The position numbers were made by a program, and so were the translations under genes. This document shows, piece after piece, positions 33,633 to 44,798 of a DNA stretch of 64,000 nt. The notes beneath the pieces were generated by a model that was not told where the DNA came from, ran no database searches, and saw only the letters and a program-made list of their open reading frames with translations. The first letter of the stretch is position 1. Each line of letters opens with the position of its first letter. Source of the stretch: Proteles cristata cristata (taxonomy: Eukaryota > Chordata > Mammalia > Carnivora > Hyaenidae); the NCBI GenBank assembly GCA_017311185.1, contig JAESUZ010001294.1:992001-1056000 (forward strand). Direction: 5' to 3'.

Positions 33633-33834
33633 GGGGCACCTTGGTGGCTCAGTAGGTTAAACATCTGACTCTGGATTTTGGCTCAGGTCATGATCTCACA
33701 GTTCATGAATTCGAGCCCTGCGTTAGGCTCTGTGCGGATAGCTCAGATTCCGTGTCTCCCTCTCTCTCTGCCCCTCCCCTGCTTGCGCTCTCTCTCTCTC
33801 TTAAAAATGAATAAACATTAAAAAATTTTTTAAG
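33633..33834 (+). mobile_element. CAN-SINE
   Basis: Head 'ggggcaccttggtggctcag', (CT)n, tail 'aaaaatgaataaacattaaa'. Flanks gagattaatatct (left) and gaagatcagtatct (right) form a diverged duplication. An AAAAAC-rich stretch lies just upstream (33588-33611). Confidence 0.94.
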
Positions 33835-34164
33835 AAGATCAGTATCTCCAGTGATGTTATGTGTGTATCACATGACCCCTGATAAGATGTGACAAGCGGG
33901 TCACTTAACCTTGTGGTAGTCTTCCCCCAAACCTGTAACCCGCTTTAGCCATGAGAAAAATCTCAGACAAACCCATCTCGAGGGACATTCTTCAACATAC
34001 TTAATCATATTCCTCAAAACTGTCAAGGGCATGAAAATCAGAAAAGACAGAGAAAATGTCACAGGCCAGAGGAGGCTAAGAAGCCTGAGAGCCTAACGCA
34101 ATTTGGGAGGCTGGAGTGGATCCTGGAACAGAAAAAGAGCAGTAATGGAAAAACTGGTTATTGA
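33835..34164. other. Unannotated sequence
   Basis: No recognised repeat. Confidence 0.4.
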
Positions 34165-34345
34165 GTAAAGTCTAGAGTTAGGTAACAGTGACGTACCAAT
34201 GTTGGCTTCTTGGTGTTGACAAATGAACCTCGGCAATGGGTCATGCAAGGTGTTAACATCAGACAAAAATCAAAATGCCTCTGTACCATTACTGAAATTT
34301 TTCTGTAAGGTCTGCAATTTGTCCAAAGAAGAACTTTATTTAAAA
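34165..34345 (+). mobile_element. Ancient LINE-1 3' UTR fragment
   Basis: 'gtaacagtgacgtaccaatg', 'cttcttggtgttgacaaatg', 'gcaaggtgttaacatcagac' and 'tttttctgtaaggtctgcaa' mirror the old LINE-1 end (atcaatgttaatttcctggttttg, taagatgttaacat, ttctgtaaatct). Confidence 0.65.
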
Positions 34346-34635
34346 ACTCAATCCAAATAGTAAGCTCTTCTGAAACTCCTTGCATTTGGGCTTGAACCAG
34401 TGGCCCCATTTTTTAGCTTTTCTTTTCTCCATCTTTTATAATTATTTGCATACTTTGTAGAATGGTTATGTGATGTTACTGTTTATGCTGCCAAAATCAG
34501 TTCTCCTGAGGTCACCTGACTTAATTAAGCCGTCTTTTTATCTTTCATCAAATCCTCCGCATAAATCACTCGCAGTGACAGCCCTCATCTTCAGTTGGCT
34601 CAGCTTCCACAACCCTGCATGCCTACATGCATCCA
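34346..34635. other. Unannotated sequence
   Basis: Nothing recognised. Confidence 0.4.
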
Positions 34636-34740
34636 GTCCCTCACGTGTTCATTCACCACACGTACACTGAGAGCCCTACGTTAGGCTGAGTCCCAGCCCT
34701 CAAGTCATCAAGATAAAGAAAGGTGAACTTCTTCACGACC
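34636..34740 (-). mobile_element. LINE-2 3' end fragment
   Basis: 'gtgttcattcaccacacgta', 'cactgagagccctacgttag' and 'tcccagccctcaagtcatc' are antisense L2 3' terminus. Confidence 0.55.
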
Positions 34741-35560
34741 TGGTCATCGTACAACAAGGGCATGTCCCAGGGGCCTTGCTGAATCTGAAACGTGGGATTT
34801 GCTCCGCTGTCCGAAAAGGCTTCACTTTCCACCCCATTTCCCACCATTCTTTCCTGCCTCTCCCTTCCCTCCCTAAGCCAAGACCATGTTTTATGCCCCC
34901 TAAAATCATAACTTCCTGAATAACTGGATTCCACAGGCCGTCTGCAGGAGGAGTGCCAGTATGAACTGGTTTTTTGCGGTCACTTGTGTTAGGAAATTAT
35001 AGCACAAAGATTCCATCTTCCTCTTTTGTGTATGATTTTCCTCTACTGAGAAAGATGAGAGGGCTGGCTCCAGATTCTGTACTTCTCTCAGCTTTATGGT
35101 GCCGTCTGTCCTCCCAAACTCTCAGTGCACAGCCTAAGAGCAAATTAACAGGCCATGACCCTGGAGGGTGGCATCCCGGGGGAGGGGAGGCTAGAGGTCA
35201 GTAGAGAGTGTTCCCCAAAACACAGCACCACAGTCGGGGAGCTTCACCAGGTCTTTGCATATGTGGAAGACAGAGTAGCTCTGAGCTAGGGCCCAGGCAG
35301 GCTGATGGAGTTCTGCTGGCTCAAGGTCTTCCCAGCATAATGGGGGGTCTGCCTCATTTTCAAGTATGGACCAAACTCCTAAAGGGTAGGCACACAATCC
35401 CATGGCAGGATAGCTCCACAGAAAGGTGGGGTCATGAGGCCCTAGCCAATGGGTCCTGGGGAGAATAGGACCAGACTCACAGTGGAAATGCTCCCTGAGG
35501 AAAAAAACCCTTAGGTCCTTGCTGTGGTCTAGGGAGCCTTGATCTGACTCTTGTCTATCT
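34741..35560. other. Unannotated sequence
   Basis: No recognised repeat. Opposing 70-86 aa frames at 35191-35468 are shadows of each other. Confidence 0.4.
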
Positions 35561-35580
35561 CCCCCCCCCCCACCCCCCCC
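35561..35580. repeat. Poly-C tract
   Basis: C11, one A, then C8. Confidence 0.95.
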
Positions 35581-35800
35581 GGCTTGTTATGCTTCAGCAA
35601 CACCTGTTTTCTATTCCTCAAACACGCTGGGATATTTCCTGCTGCCTTAGCATATGCTGTTCCCACTGCTTGGAACAGTCTTCCTAACAGACCTTCACGA
35701 GGTCTCATGTTAAACCTCGCCTCACATGTCTCCTCCTAAGAGAGGGCTTCTCTCCCACCAGTCACAATTACCCCCCAGTACTATCACATGAACCTATTTC
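35581..35800 (+). mobile_element. LINE-2, 5' piece of a split copy
   Basis: 'ttctattcctcaaacacgct', 'tgccttagcatatgctgttc', 'ccactgcttggaacagtctt' and 'ctcctcctaagagagggctt' follow the L2 consensus (cctcgaacacgcc, gcctttgcacttgctgttcc, gcctggaacgctcttcc). It stops at a hAT insertion and resumes at 36050. Confidence 0.88.
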
Positions 35801-36049
35801 AGTGGCTCCCAAACTGTCCTGGCTTATGACATCCTTAAGAGGCCAGTAATTTTTTCATGGCAAACCTAGACCGAAAGGAATATCTGATAGCTTCATTTAT
35901 TGAGTAGTTAGGTCCAAACAACATAATGCAGCAGTTTTCACAGACTCTGACAGGTGTTGTGTTTCCCTAAAGAATGAAAGATTGCCTGGAGTCCCCTTTG
36001 AATTTACTGCGGTACCCCAGGGTGCCTCGGCACACAGTTTGGGAAGCAT
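35801..36049. mobile_element. hAT-like DNA transposon fossil inside LINE-2
   Basis: Terminal inverted repeats: 'agtggctcccaaact' at the left edge and 'agtttgggaagca' at the right edge. The interior is unrecognised, about 250 bp, non-coding. The surrounding L2 reads through once it is removed. The 8-bp duplication expected for hAT is not recognisable, probably through decay. Confidence 0.7.
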
Positions 36050-36243
36050 GGCCCCACGTTCTTTGCCTCATGGCATTTTTCTCTATCTGAACAACCATTT
36101 AACTTGCTCACTGGATTTTTATCTGCTTTTCCCTACTAGGAGGTAAGCTGGGGGTGAGCAAGAGCAGGTATCTTGCCTGCCCTGTTCATCTATATATCCA
36201 TAAAACTAGGGATAGAGCAGACACTTGTAAGTATTGTTTGAGT
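36050..36243 (+). mobile_element. LINE-2, 3' piece of a split copy
   Basis: 'cactggatttttatctgctt', 'ctaggaggtaagctgggggt', 'gtatcttgcctgccctgttc' and 'tgtaagtattgtttgagtga' match the final part of L2 (agaatgtaagctccatgag, gtctgttttgttcac, aaatatttgttgaatga). Confidence 0.82.
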
Positions 36244-36990
36244 GACTACGGAACCGAATGGGAGCTCAAGGAAAGCTTCCCAGTGAAGGAGACCTGTGAC
36301 CTGAGCTTGTGTCAGGACAGAGAGTAAGCTGGGTGAGAGGTGCGTGCAGACAGCGGGATGTGGAGACATTGTGAGCCTGATGCATCTATGCACTTAGCAG
36401 ATTCTGAGGCAATGGCTGTGTAGCCTGTGGGAGAGTGGGGGAGCCAGAGCATAAAACTCCGGGTGGGCTGACCTTCCGAATCTGCATGTGACCCTGCATG
36501 GTGAGGCTCTGCAGGGTGTCATGCAGAGGCATAGCATGATAACAGGCTGTGCTGAGATATCCCTACCCGGGAGAGATGGGGAGGGTGGACTGGAGAGGGC
36601 AAGGGATAAGAAAATCAGTCAGGAGGCCAATGAGACACCTTCAACGTGAAGAGAAGCAGCGTTTGCCTGCGGAGGGCAGTGGAAGTAGAAGAGAGAGCAC
36701 ACAGAAGGAGGCCTTAAGGAATCAGAAGCCACAAGGCTTTGGGAGTCGTGGATGAATCGCATGGACAGATTTACAGGATACAACATTAGGAGCGGACAGG
36801 GCTTCCTGACTTGTGTTTTGGGGGGGGTGGGGTTGACTGTACCATTCACCCAGGGAACCCCACAGGAGGAACAGTGTGAGGGGAGATGAGTCAATCACAC
36901 GTGAGTTTGAAATGTCTGTGCGACATGCAGGCGAAGCTGGCCAGTGGACCGCGGGGTGTGCGGGTTCAGGCACAGGAGAGAGGTCTGGGG
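36244..36990 (-). mobile_element. LINE-2, internal segment, minus strand
   Basis: Antisense L2: 'aaggaaagcttcccagtgaa', 'ggagacctgtgacctgagct', 'gaggctctgcagggtgtcat', 'tcagtcaggaggccaatgag', 'agtttgaaatgtctgtgcga', 'catgcaggcgaagctggcca' and 'gcacaggagagaggtctggg'. This corresponds to the region upstream of the L2 3' end, in the opposite orientation to its left neighbour. Confidence 0.72.
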
Positions 36991-37279
36991 GCAGCCTCCC
37001 TAAAAGTCAATGAGACCTGGGTGAGCTCTGCAGATTCTCCTTTCCTCTCTGGAGGCAGGCATCCTGGTGGCTACAGAGGTTGAGCCGGGGCCCTCCACAA
37101 ACCTGGTAGGCTCTCACTGATGCCTCAACAGTAGAGCCCACCAGGGACCTGATTCTTGGCTTTGCTTTGCTTGGTTTTTGGTAACACTTGAAGGGTGCCC
37201 TTATTGGAAGCTTCTCCCCCAGCATGCTGGAGTTTTGTTCACATCTCTTGTAGTTTTTGTTACTCTGTGCTTTTCTGAG
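36991..37279. other. Unannotated sequence
   Basis: No recognised repeat. Confidence 0.4.
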
Positions 37280-37344
37280 TTTGGGGCTCAAACTCACGAG
37301 CTGTGAGATCATGACCGTCACTGATTGAGACACCCAGGTGCCCC
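37280..37344 (-). mobile_element. SINE head remnant only
   Basis: The minus strand carries only the tRNA-like head: 'ggcacctgggtgtctcaatc', 'gtcatgatctcacagctcgt' and 'gagtttgagcccca'. The (CT)n body and A tail are missing, so it is a truncated or deleted copy. Confidence 0.85.
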
Positions 37345-37434
37345 CTACCCCTTTTCTATCTAAAGAGGGACAATAACATGAAATTATCTTCTGTAAAACA
37401 TCTTGTCACTACCCAATATAAAACGTATATAACA

Positions 37435-37640
37435 GGAGTGCCTGGGTGGCTCAGTGGGTTGAATGTCCAACTTTGGCTCACATCATGATCTTGTGGCCCA
37501 TGAGTTTGAGCCCCACTTCAGGCTCTGTGCTGACATGACAGCTCAAAGAGTGAAGCCTGCTTCGGATTTTGTACCTCTCTCTCTGCCCCTCCCCCATTCA
37601 TGTTCTGTCTCTCTCAAAAAATGAATGAACATTAAAAAAA
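37435..37640 (+). mobile_element. CAN-SINE
   Basis: Head 'ggagtgcctgggtggctcag', body with 'gcctgcttcggattttgtac', (CT)n, tail 'aaaatgaatgaacattaaaa'. It runs straight into an AT-rich palindromic block. Confidence 0.94.
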
Positions 37641-37722
37641 ATAAAATATATATAATATAACATATTATAACATATAAAATATTATGATTATATTATTATA
37701 TAACATATAATATATTATTTTT
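37641..37722. repeat. AT-rich low-complexity block with inverted repeats
   Basis: Only A and T with a few C and G: 'aatataacatattataacat', 'tatattattatataacatat' and so on. Several self-complementary words (atatataatat, tataatatatta) allow cruciform or hairpin folding. Confidence 0.85.
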
Positions 37723-37786
37723 CAAGTCACCTGTTTTGGCTCTTACATTTTACTCTCCAATGCTTTAATCATATTTGTCCTCTCCT

Positions 37787-37994
37787 GGGGTACCTGGGTG
37801 GCTCAGTCAGTTGAGTGGCCGACTTTGGCTCAGGTCATGATCTCATGGTTTGTGGGTTTGAGCCCAGCATCGGGCTCTGTGCTGACAGCTCGGAGCTTGG
37901 AGTCTGCTTCGGATTCTGTTTCCCCCTCTCTCTGCCCCTCCCCACTCATTCTCTCTCTCAAAAATAAATAAATATTTTAAAAAATCTTAAAAAA
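37787..37994 (+). mobile_element. CAN-SINE with 17-bp duplication
   Basis: Head 'ggggtacctgggtggctcag', box B 'gggtttgagcccagcatcgg', (CT)n, tail 'aaaaataaataaatatttta'. Target-site duplication catatttgtcctctcct (37770-37786) and catatttgccctctcct (37995-38011), one mismatch. Confidence 0.96.
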
Positions 37995-38011
37995 CATATT
38001 TGCCCTCTCCT

Positions 38012-39097
38012 ACCCTCTCTCAAAGTTCCTTCATTTCTCTAACTTGTGAAGCATAACGCTTGATACATTATTATTGTACACAGCTAATTTCAAGCAAGAA
38101 GATGTTTCAAAAGACTTTATAGTTGTTCAGCCATCCTCTGTATTTGCTTTTGGATGAGATCGCATGTTCCTGTTCATCTGTGATCCGTGATGACCTCAAA
38201 TTGTTTTCCACCACAGAAATTCACAAAGAAGCACATCCTATTATTTTCATTCATTTCCCCACCCTATTTTTGTGAACTTCCATGGTCCTAGTTAATTTCA
38301 ATGACGTATAGAAAGTGTTGAGATGTATTCTTAAAAGCCTTCTGGACTTGACCCGTGTTATATACAACATCTACAGTAAAAGCACAGACTTGCCCTGTGT
38401 ACTATTCTTTTCAGTAATTACATCAACTCTAATGATCATGCTATTTATCCCTGAACAATGGGGCTCTAATTAAGGTCCAGTTCCCACAAACGTTCTGGAA
38501 TTTTATGAAAATATTTCTCTATGAGATTGGTATCGTGGATTAGTTCTGCTTTATTCCTAAAATCAATCAATGTCAAAGGCCTCATTCTCAGTTTTATATT
38601 TAAACATGTCCCACATTCCTGGGCAGATCTTAAACACAGTTAAATAGGTGTGTTCTCCGCATGATTTGTTCCTTCTCTGGTAGCAGAAATTATGTAACAC
38701 GAACTAAACAGAGGCCATGGCAGAGACGGGAAGGCAAGCCACAAAGAGAACTCAATGACACCAAAGCAAAAATCCTCCAGGAGGTTCACAAGGTGTCACA
38801 ATGGGAAGGGTCATTTGTTTCTTTAAATTCAAACCTGCCTTCAACTATCCCTACTCAAGAGAGACTCACAAGATTTAGTGAATTAAGCCACTGGACCCTG
38901 GACTGTTCCATCAGCTCAAGCATGAAATACCCCTGCCATGTTGAAATACCCTCTCCAAAGATGGTTAATAATGACCTTGGCATTCCCTTGGCCCTGTATG
39001 AAGGCAGCCAACAGCTCACGTTGGCAGAACTGGAAAATACCAGCTTGGAGGAGAGAAGAGGAGAGAGGGGGAAGGATTATGACAATAAATAGAACAC
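38012..39097. other. Unannotated sequence; 143-aa open frame of unknown meaning
   Basis: No recognised repeat. The plus frame 38661-39092 (143 aa) starts MICSFSGSRN and ends KDYDNK. It shows no domain, no signal peptide, no coiled coil and no family resemblance. Frames of this length occur by chance several times in 64 kb, so I do not call it a gene. Confidence 0.4.
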
Positions 39098-39180
39098 AGG
39101 CTTGAAGTCAGGCAAGTCTACATTGGGCAACCCAGACTCTGGCGTGTACTAGCAGCAGGACCCTTAGGAACGGAAGTTAA
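39098..39180 (+). mobile_element. Possible MIR fragment
   Basis: 'gcttgaagtcaggcaagtct' and 'tggcgtgtactagcagcagg' resemble MIR positions around the core, strongly diverged. Confidence 0.35.
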
Positions 39181-39273
39181 TCAGTACAGAATAATCAAAA
39201 TAGAAAGTTTTTGGTATACTGCAAGTGCCAAATATATGTGTTCACTGCTTGCTTTCTCTCTTTCTATCTCCTT

Positions 39274-39289
39274 GGAGAGAGAGAGAGAC

Positions 39290-39365
<76 letters not shown>

Positions 39366-39415
39366 AAAAGAAGGAAAGAAGAGAAAGAAGAAAGGAAAGA
39401 GAAGAAGAGAGAGAG

Positions 39416-39462
<47 letters not shown>

Positions 39463-39560
39463 AGGAAGGAAAGAAAGAAAGAAAGAAAGTGAGAGAGAAA
39501 GGAAGGAAGAAGGGGAGGGAGGGAGGGAGAGGGAGGGAGGGAGGGAGGGAGGGGGAAAAG
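39274..39560. repeat. Compound polypurine microsatellite: (GA)n, (AAAG)n, (GGGA)n
   Basis: (GA)n at 39274-39288; about 19 units of AAAG at 39290-39366; a mixed purine bridge at 39367-39416; a second AAAG block 39417-39489 with GGAA variants; (GGGA)n/(GGGAG)n at 39513-39555. Only one pyrimidine (39490) interrupts 39290-39560. Six-frame translations of 90-142 aa here (KERKKERK or its FLSF antisense) are artefacts. Confidence 0.97.
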
Positions 39561-40084
39561 TAAAGAAGAAACAACCCACAGCTTTGCTGATTTTTTTCAT
39601 GCCCTTTCATCACTGCCAACAATCTTATTATTATTATATACGAAGAACTGTGCTAATCACCTAAGACATATAAACCTGGTCCTCAAATTGCTTAGAAAAT
39701 AAAGAAATTGGAAACATCATACATGGTATCCTACGTGACACAGCAAAACAAAACAAAACAAAGCATCAAGGACAATATGTGCTTCAAAAACTCCGTGTTG
39801 GAGAGACGACTGCTCCACGGAAAGGGCAAAGGAGGAAGGCTTCCTGCCGGGACTTGAGGGAAGGACCGAACCTAGAAGGGAGACACAGGAGCGCGTCCAA
39901 GCACAGAGGAGACTGTGAGGCAAAATCGCGAGGGGGGACAGCAACTCTGGGCATCAGGAACTGTACTGGTTAGACCAGGGTGAAGGGTCTGTGTTTGCAA
40001 ATGATGAGAAGTAAGGTGGAAAAGATAGGACCCGTTCGATCAATGCTCACCTACTGCCCTTCGTCTGCCATCAGCTCAATACTC
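39561..40084. other. Unannotated sequence
   Basis: No recognised repeat apart from a short AAAAC run at 39744-39760. Confidence 0.4.
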
Positions 40085-40270
40085 ATGAATGTTTTTGAAC
40101 TTGGTAATGAGATGACCAAAGTCATGTCATGAGGTTAACCTGGTTGCTGCGTACAGGATCGATGGAGAAAGTAGGAGCCAGGGGCAGAGGGAGCACGCAT
40201 GGTGGCCACTGCCATGTCTAGGAAGCTGTGATGACACCTGGAAGGGGGAGGGGGTGTCTGTGGTCATGGG
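40085..40270 (-). mobile_element. LINE-2 fragment, minus strand
   Basis: 'aagtcatgtcatgaggttaa', 'cctggttgctgcgtacagga' and 'gagaaagtaggagccagggg' match antisense L2 (gagtgacatgatctga, ctctggctgctgtgtgga, gtggaagcaggg). Confidence 0.55.
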
Positions 40271-40339
40271 GAGTGAGAGAAAGAAAGGATTCTAGAGAGA
40301 GTCTCAGGAACAGGAGCATTAGGAGAGGCAGCCAGGGGA

Positions 40340-40341
40340 TT

Positions 40342-40376
<35 letters not shown>
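40340..40376. repeat. (GA)n microsatellite
   Basis: About 17 uninterrupted ga units. Confidence 0.95.
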
Positions 40377-40378
<2 letters not shown>

Positions 40379-41873
40379 TCCCTGGTCCCCCAGGAGAAAA
40401 TACTGATCCCCAACTACATTGAGTAAGATATTATCAACACACAAGTACACCTGGGGTGAAAAAAATTAAAATAGCCTAAAATGTATTTAAGGCGCTGTTC
40501 ACAGCAGGACTTCTGTGGTCTCAACTTGCAGTGGGCCTTAAAATGCTGGCTGTTTAATTAGGTGAGAAATAATCGGCTTTCTCAGGAAGAGTGCATGGTT
40601 CCTCTCTTAAAGCATGATAAATTACAATACTATATGGATTATTCCCATGGATTCTTTCTGTTTAGGAAGTGTTACAAAACTTAATATTGTTTACAGTAAT
40701 ATAATCCACCAGCAGAATTTCTATCTATTAAAAACTACTTAATTATGAAATTTGAGGGAGTATTAGATTTCTATCACCAACCCATGCTGGCTCCAAGCCA
40801 TCTCGGTTAGGATAAGCACCCACATCATTATAAAATCAACCTAAAACCCACTCTACCCTTGTAAATTACAGAACTCACTTTCTTTTAAATATAATTTAAA
40901 CCCAAATATGTTTAACTCCTCGTGTTGAAATTTCCATTGGTGGATTCCAGACATTCTCTCCGCCAAGTGCAATGAGTTGATGATCCTAAAGCAATATTCT
41001 ACTTCTTAGGGTGTCAAAACCATTTTTTTGGGGGGGATAATGGTATTACAAACTCATTATGCCTATTTAACAAATGAGAAATCTTTACAGCCCCACGGTT
41101 ATATTCAAAGACTGAGAAACATATGCTGTGACACAGAAAGAAAACATTTGCAACAGACTGCAGTAGACTGAACACCTTACAGCCCAGTGAGGCCAATAAT
41201 GCTCTTCCCCAGGCAATCTCAGTCCAAAGAGATGAAACTTGACCTCTAGAGATGGGACTCCTTGAACAAAGAGCAATGTAGGATGCCTCATAAAATGAAC
41301 TTAAATATGTATTTTCATATATTATCTATCTATATATATATAATTTCATGCACATAGAAGCCTTCATACACATGGCCATACTCCCTTTCTCTTCTCATTG
41401 ACAAAGAACATGTTGAAAAACATTCAAACCTGTATAACTGCATCCTTACACAAAGAAGCTATTTCAGATGCAACACCTTCAGAACCTGTAAAACATCCTT
41501 CCTCTTGCAAAATACTCTTTGGGGGTTAGAGGGCACTGGTAATGCAGAGCCTGAAGTATGCCAGTGTTCGTGTATTTCCTTCTCTCTGTTTGGTAATTAA
41601 TTCATCACCCTGCTCAGGGCACACAGCTTCCAGCAAATGCTCCACGGAGTGGTTTCTCTCATTGGTTGCTGCCATATCCCAAGTAGAAAGGGGCTGGGAG
41701 CCATGGCCTAGTCTTTTCCTTTCTCCATAAATATAAGTGACTATATTTATCCTCTCATTTTCCCTTAGGGCAGAGCGCCAGTTTTCTTTCATGCATCATC
41801 AACTAAACAAAGACTACAGTTTCTACCCTCTCTTGTTGCTAGGGGTGTTCAATGAGATGTCAGCAGAATTTAT
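40377..41873. other. Unannotated AT-rich sequence
   Basis: About 1.5 kb. Only a short (TA)n at 41331-41342 stands out. No gene or interspersed repeat recognised. Confidence 0.45.
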
Positions 41874-42094
41874 GTTTAAAAAAATTTTTTTTTAATGTTT
41901 TTATTTTGAGAGACAAAGACAGAGAGAGTGAGCATGGGAAGGGCAGACAGAGAGGGAGACACAGAATCTGAAGCAGGCTCCAGGCTCTGAGCTGTCAGCA
42001 TAGAGCCCGATGCGGCCTTCCAACCCACCGACTGTGAGATCATGACCTGAGCCAAAGTTGGCCACTTAGCCAACTAAGCCACCCAGGCACCCCG
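41874..42094 (-). mobile_element. CAN-SINE
   Basis: The minus-strand head ends at 42094 ('ggggtgcctgggtggcttag'). Standard body and an AAAATAAAAACATTAAAAAA-type tail. Exact 8-bp duplication gaatttat at 41866-41873 and 42095-42102. Confidence 0.94.
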
Positions 42095-42102
42095 GAATTT
42101 AT

Positions 42103-44490
42103 AGGTAAGTTTCTGGGAGTGTTCCTTCAGAGAAGCAGTGGTGTACTTTCTTCTTTCTCCCCTTCTTTCATCCCATGGCCTGGCATGTATTACTGTCAAC
42201 AGGAACCCCAGCAGCCACGTTGGACCCTGAGGCAGCCCAGGTAGAAAACTACCTGCTGAGGGTGCTAGAACAAAAGGACTGAGAAACTTAGGATCCTCAC
42301 TGCTTACACCCAGACTGCTTTGCAGTGAAGGGAAAAGAAAACCACCTTTGGGACTATACCAAGGTTATTCTGGGTCTTCTGTTTAGGCAGCTGATTCTAA
42401 CCCCAATTCATCCCAATACCTTTCTATCAGACACAGAATCGGTTTTTCATATGAAAGACCTTTTTTTATACCAGGGGTACCATCAGGAAGCAAAACGTGT
42501 AGTTCAGGTATCCTTATGCATCCCTAAATTATCTCAGTTCAGCGAAACCAACAAACATCTCAGATTCACACAGCACAAGTGGTGTTCCTTCCCTGCGAAT
42601 CTGTAACTGAAGAAACCAAAGATGTATTAGCTACGAGCCATCCTTCCTCCAAGGGAGAAGCCTCTGCTCCAAGTCAGGCAAGATCCTGGGGCTGATGGTT
42701 TGCGGTCCATGGAAGAGATGAGTGTGAACCCAGTCACCCTGCTTAAGGACACACGGACGAGGCTCTTTCCTGCCCACTTCCAGAGCCTGAAGCTTTCATC
42801 AGCCCCTCTAGTGACTCTACCACCGGCTTAAACAAGATGCACATTCTTTTTTGGAAGTGAAGCCTCATAAAAAGCTGAGGAATGAGATGGATTGGGTTCG
42901 TGGGAGAGTCGCTGGGGGTGTGAGATGTGTTTGTAAAATAAGGTGTTGGACTTTCTCCTCCATAGTCCACATGAGAGGTTTCTGAGCCCAAATCCTCTTC
43001 TGTTACAATGATAATAATGTTAACCTTCATTGTAATCCCTTACAACGTCTGCAGTCTGCAGGTGTCCCACACCAATAGCTTGGGCATGTCCTACTTGATT
43101 TGTTGGGTATCAGCTCCCCTGAGCAAAGAAAAATGCTTCGTTTTCCTCTATATCATGTTTCTAACAAAGAGACACTATACTTTTTAGTAGTTTAGTTTAG
43201 TTTAGGCTGTAATTTGGGAGGGACTGGATAACTGGGGACCATCAGCTAATCACAAGTCCATTCCTCTACTGGGCCAGACATCTGCTCTGGGAGAGGCTGG
43301 CTAATGGTCCATTCTTGTTTCTGGATCTTCGCATTTGAGGGTAGGGCTGGAACTGCTCCAAGCAGTGGGGATGGGGGGTGCTCCATTTTAACATTCTCAA
43401 AAAAAAAAAAAAACAGTGATTCAAGTTTATAGCGAGTAAAGCAAAGTTGGGTTACCATTGGCAGTTGTCAGCTTGAACGGTTAGCAGTTTCTACCTTTCG
43501 AGGGAACTATGGCTTAGGTCGCTCATACCACTTCTTCTCCCTCTTTCTAAAAAGCAATAAATTGTCTACATGTCCCAGGCCTCCCTCCTCTCACCCGTCA
43601 TGGGCCTCAGCCAGGTCAGCTGTATCAATACTTTGGAAGGTGCGTGGACCATTAAGTGGGGATTGAGTAGGGGTCTTTCTACCAGCACTTCATCAGAGCA
43701 CATAAATCGCTTCCTAGGCCCTGAAAGGGAAACATATGCCAAAAATATGTCGATTTACAAAATGTTTTCATATCTTTAGGGTATTTTATTTCTCCTCCTT
43801 CTTCTGACATAAATAGCACATAACCCTGACCCCGGGATTTTTTAATAACCAGCTGTGAAATTTCACTAGCACTGGCATAAAATCAAGAACTGAAAATAAT
43901 TCATCCCAATGTATGGGGGCTTCTGTCCTCCTCTGATGGGGCTTTGATTTGGTAATGGTTTATAAAGCCACTCTTCTTCCTGAGCTGAAACAGAACTTAA
44001 AAGAAAAATATTGAATTCGCTATGGGCAAGAATCCAGACAGTATTTCTTTTGGGGTCCATGGTGTGGTGGGGGAGGTGGAGAGGGTCAGAATATGGAAGA
44101 ATAAAGAGGAAACTATGTAATACATACTGAGGTTGCTTGAAAGGTTTTTAAAAATAGTTAATTAACAATTGGTGTCCTGTTGGATTGGAGAGCTGTTGGT
44201 GCTTTGTGACAGCCTTTGCAATGAGACTCGGGGGCTGACCCTTAAACTTGGGGCTTCTAATGCATTTAGGTCACAAAGTTTCCCAGCTTGGAAGGTGAGG
44301 TTAGGAAGGAAAAGATGGGACAGAGGTGAGTCCGGTCTTTTCTTTTTTAATGTTGGCTTTCATCTATTTTATTATAATTGGAAAAATAGTATCCTCCCTA
44401 CAAGCTCAGTTTGCAAATAAAAACAGTAGGTGCAAATGGAAAATAATTCTCACCAATTTTTTTCATTTACAAAGGTTCAGTTGTAATCTT
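42103..44490. other. Long stretch without recognised repeats or genes
   Basis: About 2.4 kb. A 15-nt A run lies at about 43400-43414. Frames up to 95 aa (42325-42606 plus, 42743-43030 minus) show no domain. Like 31.2-33.6 kb, it looks single-copy. Confidence 0.45.
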
Positions 44491-44504
44491 AAAAAGCCTC
44501 TCCA

Positions 44505-44745
44505 GGGGCACCTGGGTGGCTCGGTTCCTTAAGTGCCCGACTTCAACTCAGGTCATGATCTCATGATTGGTGAGTTTGAGCCCCGCGTTGGGCTCTGTGC
44601 TGACAGCGAGCTCAGAGCTTAGAGCCTGCTCCAGATTCTGTGTTTCCCCTCTCTCTCTGACCCTCCCCTGCTCATGCGGTCTCTCTCTCTCTCTCTCTCT
44701 CACACACAGAAACAAATAAAAAAGCATTAAAAAATGTAAAAAAAA
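44505..44745 (+). mobile_element. CAN-SINE with exact 14-bp duplication
   Basis: Head 'ggggcacctgggtggctcgg', body with duplicated 'agctcagagct' spacing, (CT)n at 44682-44700, tail to A12. Target-site duplication aaaaagcctctcca exact at 44491-44504 and 44746-44759. Confidence 0.97.
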
Positions 44746-44798
44746 AAAAAGCCTCTCCATACTGCGAGGAATAATTTTCTTAAAAACCAACCCTCACA

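Noticed and set aside
38661..39092. 143-aa plus-strand frame outside repeats
   Set aside because: No recognisable domain or splice structure. Several frames of this size are expected by chance in 64 kb in six frames.
39181..39664. Several 90-142 aa frames of K/E/R or F/L/S repeats
   Set aside because: Translations of the AAAG/GGGA microsatellite on both strands.
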